Of a DNA stretch of 64,000 bases, positions 58,414 through 64,000 are shown one piece after another; positions within the stretch are counted from its first letter, which is position 1; the number at the start of each line of letters is the position of its first letter. The stretch is from Burkholderiales bacterium (GTDB lineage: Bacteria; Pseudomonadota; Gammaproteobacteria; Burkholderiales; WYBJ01). The stretch spans positions 124,001-188,000 of the forward strand of contig JADLAC010000051.1 of NCBI GenBank assembly GCA_020848435.1, in the 5' to 3' direction. Both the position numbers and the translations under genes were made by a program. A model generated the notes under the pieces. The model saw nothing but the letters and a program-made list of their open reading frames with translations. It had not been told where the DNA came from and ran no database searches.

Positions 58414-59382
58414 CTACTGCGCCTTGGCGCCCGAAGCCTTCACCACCTTCGCCCACTTCCCCAGGTCGCGCTTGAGCAGCTCCGCGAGCTGCTGTGGCGT
58501 GGACGGCGCCGGATCGTAACCGGCATTGGTCAGGCGCGCTGCCGTATCGGGCTGCTTCAAGCCGCGGACGATCTCGCCGTTCAGCCGCTCGACGATGGCC
58601 GGCGCCAATCCCGCCGGCCCGAATACCGCGTACCACGCGCTCGCTTCCACCGCGGGATAGCCCGACTCCGCGAAGGTCGGAATGTCCTCCAGTCCGCTCG
58701 GGCGGCGCTCGCTCGCGGTCGCGATGCCGCGCAGTCGACCCGAGCGCACATGGTGAACCACCGCGCCCGGCGCGCTGAATATCAGCGGCACCTGGCCGCT
58801 CAGCACGTCGGCGATCGCCGCGCCGTTGCCCTTGTAGGGAATGTGCTGGATGCGCACGCCCGCGGTGGTGGCCAGCAGCTCGGCGGCCATGTGGCCCACG
58901 GTCCCGACGCCCGCGGAGGCGTAGTTGACTTGGTCCGGACGCGCTCGTGCGAACGCGACCAGGTCCTTCACCGACCTGATCGGCAACGACGGATGCGCCA
59001 CCAGCAGATTGGTCGACACGGCCGCCAATGCGATCGGGGTGAAATCGCGCTCCGGATCGTACGGCAACTTGCCGTACAGGAACGGATTGATGGCGAGGTT
59101 GCCGACATATCCCATCAGCAGCGTGTAGCCGTCGGGTGCCGCCTTGGCGGCCGCGTCGGTCGCGATGTTGCCGCCGGCGCCGGTGCGATTCTCGACGATC
59201 ACGGGCTGATTGAACGCCTCGTTGAGCTTCTGCGCGATCACGCGGCCGATGAGATCGACCCCCCCGCCCGGCGCGAACCCGACCAGGATGCGGATCGGCT
59301 TGGCGGGATAGGTCTGCGCGCTCGCGCCTGCGGCCGCCGCGGCGAGCCCGAGCGTCACAGCGGCTGCTAGCAATCGTTTCAT
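58414..59382 (-). CDS. Bug/TctC-family solute-binding receptor
   Basis: A 322-residue receptor from ATG 59382, which overlaps the TGA of the hydrolase gene by four bases. The signal MKRLLAAAVTLGLAAAAAGA is cut near SAQ-TYPAKP. Loops: GFAPGGGVDLIGR, ENRTGAGGNIA (Thr replaces Pro) and HIPYKGNGAAIADVLSGQVP. The hinge reads ESGYPAVEASAWYAVFGPAG. Coupling to an alpha/beta hydrolase suggests that the ligand is the acid released by, or the ester cleaved by, that enzyme. The 204 bases after its stop hold no gene. Confidence 0.95.
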   Translation of the reverse strand: MKRLLAAAVTLGLAAAAAGASAQTYPAKPIRILVGFAPGGGVDLIGRVIAQKLNEAFNQPVIVENRTGAGGNIATDAAAKAAPDGYTLLMGYVGNLAINPFLYGKLPYDPERDFTPIALAAVSTNLLVAHPSLPIRSVKDLVAFARARPDQVNYASAGVGTVGHMAAELLATTAGVRIQHIPYKGNGAAIADVLSGQVPLIFSAPGAVVHHVRSGRLRGIATASERRPSGLEDIPTFAESGYPAVEASAWYAVFGPAGLAPAIVERLNGEIVRGLKQPDTAARLTNAGYDPAPSTPQQLAELLKRDLGKWAKVVKASGAKAQ

Positions 59383-60179
59383 AGCGTCTCCTCGGAATGG
59401 GAAAGGAATTCGATCAGCAGGCGGTTGACCAGCGGCGCCGCTTCGTACGGGATCCAATGGCCGCAGCCGGGCGCGACCTCGATGCGAATATCGGGCTTCA
59501 CCCGCCGGCACGACTCGATGCGTGGATGAACGGACGGCCAGGCGAGATTATCGCGCTCGGCGAATACGGCGAGCGTGGGTGCGTCGACATGCTCCAAAGC
59601 GTCGATGGTATTGGTGGTGAGGCTGAAGCGACGGCTGTCGTAGCGTGCGCGCGCGACGTTGTCGCGTTGCAGGTCGATCGCGACTTGGTCGGCCGATTCC
59701 GGCTCGGCGAACATCGTCAGCATGAGGTTATGGCGCAAGACCTCGCGCCGCTCGGCCTCGCTCGCGGGTTGCGTGGGCAGCTTGCGCAGCTCCAGCTTGC
59801 GCCCCGCCGCGGCACCGAATCCGCCGGGAGCGAGCAAGGCGAGCTTCGCGATCGTCCCCGGCGTGCGCGCAGCCACCATGGCAGCGATGATCGCGCCGAA
59901 GGAGAAACCCGCCACCCGCAGGGGAGCACCGCCCGCGATGCCGCTCAACGCAGCACACACCTGGCCGACATACACATCGCGCGGGATATCGTCGGGCACC
60001 GACGGGGAATCGCCGCAACCCGGCAGGTCCGGCGCGTGCACCGTGAAGTGCGCGCGCAATGCCGGGATATTGCGACTCCAGTGCGTCCACGATCCCATGC
60101 CCCCGTGCAATAGCACCAGCGGCGGACCCGCGCCCTCGACGTGGCACGCGAGCCCGCCGGCGAGTCGTGTCGTCGTCAA
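59379..60179 (-). CDS. alpha/beta hydrolase
   Basis: A 266-residue alpha/beta-hydrolase of the meta-cleavage-product hydrolase/esterase type. LVLLHGGMGSWTHW forms the oxyanion hole, and the nucleophile Ser sits in RVAGFSFGAIIAAM (elbow G-F-S-F-G). The acid is likely Asp in VFAERDNLAWPS, and the base His in APGCGHWIPYEAA. The start is TTG 60179 with GAGGAACC upstream; no ATG fits. It is translationally coupled to the Bug gene that follows. Substrates could be esters, lactones or C-C bonds of vinylogous diketones. Confidence 0.91.
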   Translation of the reverse strand: MTTTRLAGGLACHVEGAGPPLVLLHGGMGSWTHWSRNIPALRAHFTVHAPDLPGCGDSPSVPDDIPRDVYVGQVCAALSGIAGGAPLRVAGFSFGAIIAAMVAARTPGTIAKLALLAPGGFGAAAGRKLELRKLPTQPASEAERREVLRHNLMLTMFAEPESADQVAIDLQRDNVARARYDSRRFSLTTNTIDALEHVDAPTLAVFAERDNLAWPSVHPRIESCRRVKPDIRIEVAPGCGHWIPYEAAPLVNRLLIEFLSHSEETL

Positions 60180-60374
60180 CGGCAGGGTTCCTCGATTGCG
60201 GTAAGCGAGTTAGTGTAGGTCGCGCGTCGCGGACGTGTCCAGCCGCGGCGGGTTGCGGAGCGAGCCATCCGCACGCGATGCTGGTCGGAGCTGCCGCATG
60301 CATGCCATTCAACATCGAGCCCACGCGGCGCAAATCGGCGCGATAATACGAGCGCCGTCAATCAGGAGCGGGCC

Positions 60375-61334
60375 ATGACCATCGCGGGCAAATTCGTGAT
60401 CGCACTCGAAGAGCACTATTGCGACGAGGCGCTCGCGGCGACCTTCGATGGGCCCGAAGGCCGCGCCCCGGAAATTCGCAAGCGCTTGCTCGACCTGGGC
60501 GAGCTGCGGCTATCCGAAATGGATGAAGCCGGCATCGATCTTCAAGTCATCTCGCATAGCGCCCCGTCGGCACAGCGCCTCGACTCCGAGTCAGCCGTGC
60601 GCCTCGCGCGCGGCGCCAACGACCGCCTGCACCAGGCAATCGCGCGCCACCCGGATCGCTTCGCCGGCTTCGCCGCGTTGCCGACGCCCGATCCCAAGGC
60701 GGCTGCCGACGAGCTGGAACGCAGCGTCACCAAGCTGGGGTTCAAGGGCGCCATGGTGCACGGGCTCACCAACGGTGTTTTCTTCGACGACAAGCGCTTC
60801 TGGCCCATCATGGAACGCGCCCAGGCGCTCGACGTACCGATCTATCTCCATCCCGCCGTGCCGCACAAGGCGGTGATCGACGCCTATTACCGCGACTATG
60901 TCGAGAAGTATCCGCAGATCACCAACGCTGCCTGGGGCTTCACCGTCGAGACCGCGACCCAGGGCGTGCGCATGGTGCTGAGCGGGGCATTCGATGCCTA
61001 CCCGAATCTCAAGATCATCCTCGGCCACCTGGGCGAGGGGCTGCCCTTTCTGCTCTGGCGCATCGACATGGCGCTCAACCGTCCGGGCGGCGCACCCGTT
61101 GCGTTTCGCGACGCGTTCAACCGCAACGTGTGGATCACGACCAGCGGCAATTTCTCCACGCCGGCGCTCATCTGCAGCATGCTCGAAATGGGCGTGGATC
61201 GCATCCTCTACTCGGTGGACTGGCCGTTCGTGCGCAACCTCCCGGGCAGCAGGTGGATTCAGGACCTGCAAGTCTCGAACGAGGATCGGGAGAAGATCCT
61301 CTCCGGCAATGCCAAGCGCCTGCTGAAGCTTTGA
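60375..61334 (+). CDS. amidohydrolase family 2 decarboxylase (gamma-resorcylate decarboxylase-like)
   Basis: A 319-residue TIM-barrel enzyme close to gamma-resorcylate, 2,3-dihydroxybenzoate and 5-carboxyvanillate decarboxylases. The metal ligands fit this group: Glu12 and His14 in IALEEHYC (E-x-H rather than H-x-H), His of IYLHPAVPH, His of ILGHLGEGLPFLLWR, and Asp of YSVDWPFVR. It should remove CO2 from a hydroxy-aromatic acid without cofactors. The start ATG 60375 follows AGGAGCG. It is followed by acyl-CoA dehydrogenase (96 bases) and sulfatase genes. The class is clear; the aromatic substrate is not. Confidence 0.93.
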   Translation: MTIAGKFVIALEEHYCDEALAATFDGPEGRAPEIRKRLLDLGELRLSEMDEAGIDLQVISHSAPSAQRLDSESAVRLARGANDRLHQAIARHPDRFAGFAALPTPDPKAAADELERSVTKLGFKGAMVHGLTNGVFFDDKRFWPIMERAQALDVPIYLHPAVPHKAVIDAYYRDYVEKYPQITNAAWGFTVETATQGVRMVLSGAFDAYPNLKIILGHLGEGLPFLLWRIDMALNRPGGAPVAFRDAFNRNVWITTSGNFSTPALICSMLEMGVDRILYSVDWPFVRNLPGSRWIQDLQVSNEDREKILSGNAKRLLKL

Positions 61335-61429
61335 CCCCTGGTGCTCGATTCACCTCGCTCGCAAGCAGGCGGATCGAGACCGAGTCGTGCCATGAAGCGC
61401 GTGCGAATCGGCCGCGCCCCGGAGGTAGT

Positions 61430-62593
61430 GTGAGCTACGCGCTGAGCCCAGAGCAAGTCGAGATCCAATCGCTCGTGCGCCGCGTCGCCCGCGAACGGGT
61501 GGCGCAGCGCGCCGATGACATCGACCGCAGCGCCGACTACCCGCAGGACATGTACGATCTGCTGCGCGAGCTCGGCCTTTTCACCCTGCCCTTCCCGGCC
61601 GAGTATGGCGGCACGGGCAGCGTGTTGAGCGCGTGCATCGCGGTCGAAGAGCTCGGGCGCGTGTGCTACAACACGGCCTATCTCCTGGTCGTGCAATGGC
61701 TGCCGTTCGGGGCCATACTCGCGGGCGGCAACGACGAGCAGAAAGCGCGCTTGCTGCCCGGGCTCGCCTCGGGCGAGCTGCGCGGCGCCTTCTCCACCAC
61801 CGAGCCGCAGAGCGGCTCGGATGTCTCCGGCATACGCACGCGCGCCCGAGCGTGCGAGGGCGGTTACCGCATCGACGGGGCCAAGATCTGGTGCACCAAC
61901 GCGGCAGTGTCCGACTTCGTGCTGGTTGCCGCCAAGACGGGCGAGCAAGCCGACGGCGGCGCCATCAATCTGTTCATCGTCGAACGCGGCACGCCCGGAT
62001 TCAAGATCGGCCGCAAGGAGGACAAGATGGGCGCGCGCGGCGTCCCATCCTCGCCGCTATTCTTCGACGGCGTGTTCGTGCCCGAGCGCAACCGCCTGGG
62101 TTCGGCGGCACGCGGGTTCAAGATCGTGATGGAGGCATTCAACCAGTCGCGGCCCTTGATTGCCGCGCGCGGCATCGGGCTCGCGCAAGGCGCGATCGAT
62201 CATGCCAGCGCTTTCATCCAGGAGCGCCACGCCTTCGGCCAACGGGTCGGCGAGTTCCAGGGCGTACGCTGGATGCTTGCCGACATGGCGATACAAACCG
62301 AAGCCGCACGCCAGCTCGTGTACCGCGCCGCGTCGCTGGTCGATGCCGGCGTGACCGGCGCCGAGCTCGCGACCACCGCCGCGATGGCCAAGTGTTTCGC
62401 CACCGACGTCGCCATGCGCGTGGCGACCGACGCGGTGCAACTGTTCGGTGCGGCGGGCATTTCCAACGAGTATCCGATCAACCGCTATTTCCGCGACGCC
62501 AAGGTGCTGCAGATCGTCGAAGGCACTAATCAGATCCAGCGCAACATCGTGGCGAATGCCTTGCTGGGACGGCCCGCGGCGCGGCCGGCCTGA
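61430..62593 (+). CDS. acyl-CoA dehydrogenase
   Basis: A 387-residue acyl-CoA dehydrogenase. The GTG at 61430 has GGAGG four bases upstream, and the product starts VSYALSPEQVEIQSLVRRVA. FAD motifs are GAFSTTEPQSGSDVSGIRTR and GYRIDGAKIWCTNAAVSDFV. The C-terminal block has LFGAAGISNEYPINRYFRDA and the intact catalytic Glu in LQIVEGTNQIQRNI, in contrast to the Asp in the 39213-40385 paralogue. It probably forms an operon with the decarboxylase-type amidohydrolase and the sulfatase. What acyl group links these enzymes is not evident. Confidence 0.93.
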   Translation: MSYALSPEQVEIQSLVRRVARERVAQRADDIDRSADYPQDMYDLLRELGLFTLPFPAEYGGTGSVLSACIAVEELGRVCYNTAYLLVVQWLPFGAILAGGNDEQKARLLPGLASGELRGAFSTTEPQSGSDVSGIRTRARACEGGYRIDGAKIWCTNAAVSDFVLVAAKTGEQADGGAINLFIVERGTPGFKIGRKEDKMGARGVPSSPLFFDGVFVPERNRLGSAARGFKIVMEAFNQSRPLIAARGIGLAQGAIDHASAFIQERHAFGQRVGEFQGVRWMLADMAIQTEAARQLVYRAASLVDAGVTGAELATTAAMAKCFATDVAMRVATDAVQLFGAAGISNEYPINRYFRDAKVLQIVEGTNQIQRNIVANALLGRPAARPA

Positions 62594-62638
62594 AGCGCAC
62601 AGCCGAGCCGAATCGAGTCGAGCGACAGGACGAACGCC

Positions 62639-63988
62639 ATGCCCGAAGCCAACGATGGCTTGCCCAACATCGTGCTCATCCTCGCCGACAACCTCGGTTG
62701 GGGCGAGCTCGGCTGCTACGGCGGCGGTGCGCTGCGCGGTGCGCCCACGCCACGCATCGACCGCCTCGCGGCCGAAGGCGCGCGCTTCACCAATTTCAAC
62801 GTCGAGAGCGATTGCGTGCCGACGCGCTCGGCATTGATGACGGGCCGCCATCCCATCCGGACCGGCGCATTGCAATCGGTGCCGGCCGGGCTGCCGCAGG
62901 GCATCATCCCGTGGGAGATCACCCTAGCGCAGCTCGTGTCCGGCCGCGGCTATGCCACCGGCTGCTTCGGCAAGTGGCACCTCGGCGATCGCGAGGGCCG
63001 CTATCCGAAAGACCGCGGCTTCGACGAGTGGTACGGCATTCCGCGCACCAGCAACGAAAGCATGTTCACAGCCTCGCCCGGTTTCGACCCCGAGGTCGTG
63101 CCACTACCCTACGTGATGGAGGGCGAAGCCGGTGCGCCCGCGCGCAACCTGCATGTGTACGATCTCGAAGCGCGGCGCCGTATCGACGGCGAAATCACCG
63201 CACGCACCATCGAGTTCATCGGCCGGCAGGTGCGTGCGCGCAGGCCGTTCTTCGCCTATGTTCCCATCACCCAGCTACATTATCCGACGCTGCCGCATCC
63301 GCAGTTCGCCGGGCGCAGCGGCGCGGGCGATTTCGCCGATGCCATGATCGAGATGGATTGCCGGGTCGGCGAGATCCTCGACGCGGTCGATGCGCTGGGC
63401 GCAGCCGGGCAGACGCTGTTCATTTTCGGCAGCGATAACGGACCGGAGTTTCGCCGTCCCTGGCGCGGCACCGCCGGCCCGTGGATGGGCACTTACCATA
63501 CTTCGATGGAAGGGGCGCTGCGCGTGCCGTTCATCATGCGCTGGCCCGGTCGGATCGCGCCCGGCGCGGTGACCAACGAGATCGTCCACATCGTCGATCT
63601 GTATCCGACGCTCGCGCGTATCGCCGGCGCGAAGCTGCCCGCCGACCGGCCGATCGACGGGGTCGACCAGCTCGACTTCCTGCTCGGCCGGCAGGCGCGC
63701 TCGGCGCGCGAAGGCTTCGTCTACTACATCAAGCAGGAGCTGCGGGCCGCCAAGTGGCGCGATTGGAAAATGCACCTGGTATGGGAGCCGGAGCCCAACC
63801 AGGGTCCGAATCACCTGGAATCGCCGCTGCTGTTCAACCTGACGCGCGATCCGAAGGAGGAGACCGACGTCGGCACCGAAGCGAGCTGGGTTCGCGGGCC
63901 GATCCGGCGCATGATCCACGCCTTTCAGCAGAGCCTCAAGCAACATCCGCCGATTCCGCCCGGCGCCGCGGACGATTATCTCCCGTGA
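62639..63988 (+). CDS. sulfatase (arylsulfatase family)
   Basis: A 449-residue type I sulfatase that hydrolyses sulfate esters with a formylglycine made from Cys59 in SDCVPTRSALMTGRHPIRTG (core C-x-P-x-R, with Val where Thr or Ser is usual). FGKWHLGD holds the active-site Lys and His, and IFGSDNGPEF the metal-binding Asp-Asn. The N-terminal metal pair, normally Asp-Asp, reads ADNLGWGE with Asn second. No signal peptide is visible, so it appears cytoplasmic. It would release an alcohol or phenol for the preceding genes. The stop is 12 bases from the window edge. Confidence 0.93.
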   Translation: MPEANDGLPNIVLILADNLGWGELGCYGGGALRGAPTPRIDRLAAEGARFTNFNVESDCVPTRSALMTGRHPIRTGALQSVPAGLPQGIIPWEITLAQLVSGRGYATGCFGKWHLGDREGRYPKDRGFDEWYGIPRTSNESMFTASPGFDPEVVPLPYVMEGEAGAPARNLHVYDLEARRRIDGEITARTIEFIGRQVRARRPFFAYVPITQLHYPTLPHPQFAGRSGAGDFADAMIEMDCRVGEILDAVDALGAAGQTLFIFGSDNGPEFRRPWRGTAGPWMGTYHTSMEGALRVPFIMRWPGRIAPGAVTNEIVHIVDLYPTLARIAGAKLPADRPIDGVDQLDFLLGRQARSAREGFVYYIKQELRAAKWRDWKMHLVWEPEPNQGPNHLESPLLFNLTRDPKEETDVGTEASWVRGPIRRMIHAFQQSLKQHPPIPPGAADDYLP

Positions 63989-64000
63989 GTCGACCCCGGT
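63989..64000. repeat. start of a GGTCCGACC-type element at the window edge
   Basis: The last bases, GTCGACCCCGGT, directly follow the sulfatase stop and match the GACCCCGGT core of the other elements. The copy is cut by the window end, so the assignment is tentative. Confidence 0.35.

Noticed and set aside
1-64000. Possible tRNA, rRNA, CRISPR, integrase or insertion sequence
   Set aside because: No cloverleaf-like or repeat-spacer pattern and no transposase or integrase-type protein was seen on either strand; a dedicated RNA search was not possible here.

Overview
This 64 kb window is GC-rich (mostly about 65% by eye) chromosomal DNA. It most likely comes from a betaproteobacterium of the Burkholderiales/Alcaligenaceae type. 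Two things support this: an acetoacetyl-CoA reductase very close to the Cupriavidus PhaB sequence, and an extreme density of Bug-type (TctC family) periplasmic solute receptors, an expansion known from Bordetella and its relatives. There are 15 such receptors (14 complete, one cut by the left edge), yet no TctA or TctB membrane subunit is present. No rRNA, tRNA, CRISPR array, transposase or phage gene was seen.

Layout. 1-4822: a truncated Bug gene facing a four-gene + strand operon (old yellow enzyme, degenerate amidohydrolase, epimerase-like protein, Bug). 5097-6026: a lone, lower-GC hydroxyacyl-CoA dehydrogenase. 6242-10811: a flavoprotein/Bug/maleate-isomerase-like operon with a divergent LysR regulator. 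11096-16625: a membrane class III cyclase overlapping a quinone oxidoreductase, phaB, a Bug and an EamA exporter. 16654-21946: SIMPL protein, Bug, acyl-CoA dehydrogenase, Bug and a TAXI-type binding protein. 22209-27810: cupin, Gfo/Idh dehydrogenase, Bug, beta-hydroxyacid dehydrogenase, then a Bug with a small PII-like protein. 27857-35150: an operon with two triple-Rid-domain proteins, a single-Rid protein, an ACMSD-type amidohydrolase, a DinB-like protein and two Bugs. 35252-41788: ketopantoate-reductase-like protein, two Bugs with a carboxymuconolactone-decarboxylase-like protein, then acyl-CoA dehydrogenase and MmgE/PrpD.

41935-55713 is the most striking region: thirteen co-directional, closely spaced genes facing a CysB-type LysR regulator. 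In transcription order they are Bug, tricarballylate-dehydrogenase-like flavoprotein, LeuC-like and LeuD-like dehydratase subunits, PrpF-type isomerase, a second Bug, an enolase-superfamily enzyme, a CMD-family protein, a split ThDP decarboxylase, a single-chain aconitase and two crotonases, one very like BadI. This reads as a complete catabolic route for a polycarboxylate whose identity is unknown. 57106-63988 holds nitronate monooxygenase, a Bug with an alpha/beta hydrolase, and a decarboxylase-type amidohydrolase followed by acyl-CoA dehydrogenase and sulfatase.

The recurring design is a Bug receptor next to a small, different set of catabolic enzymes, often with 4-base gene overlaps. Presumably each module senses or captures one organic acid and shares uptake permeases encoded elsewhere. 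A family of short GC-rich elements built on GGTCCGACC sits at many gene ends, and one copy lies inside the 5' end of a Bug gene.
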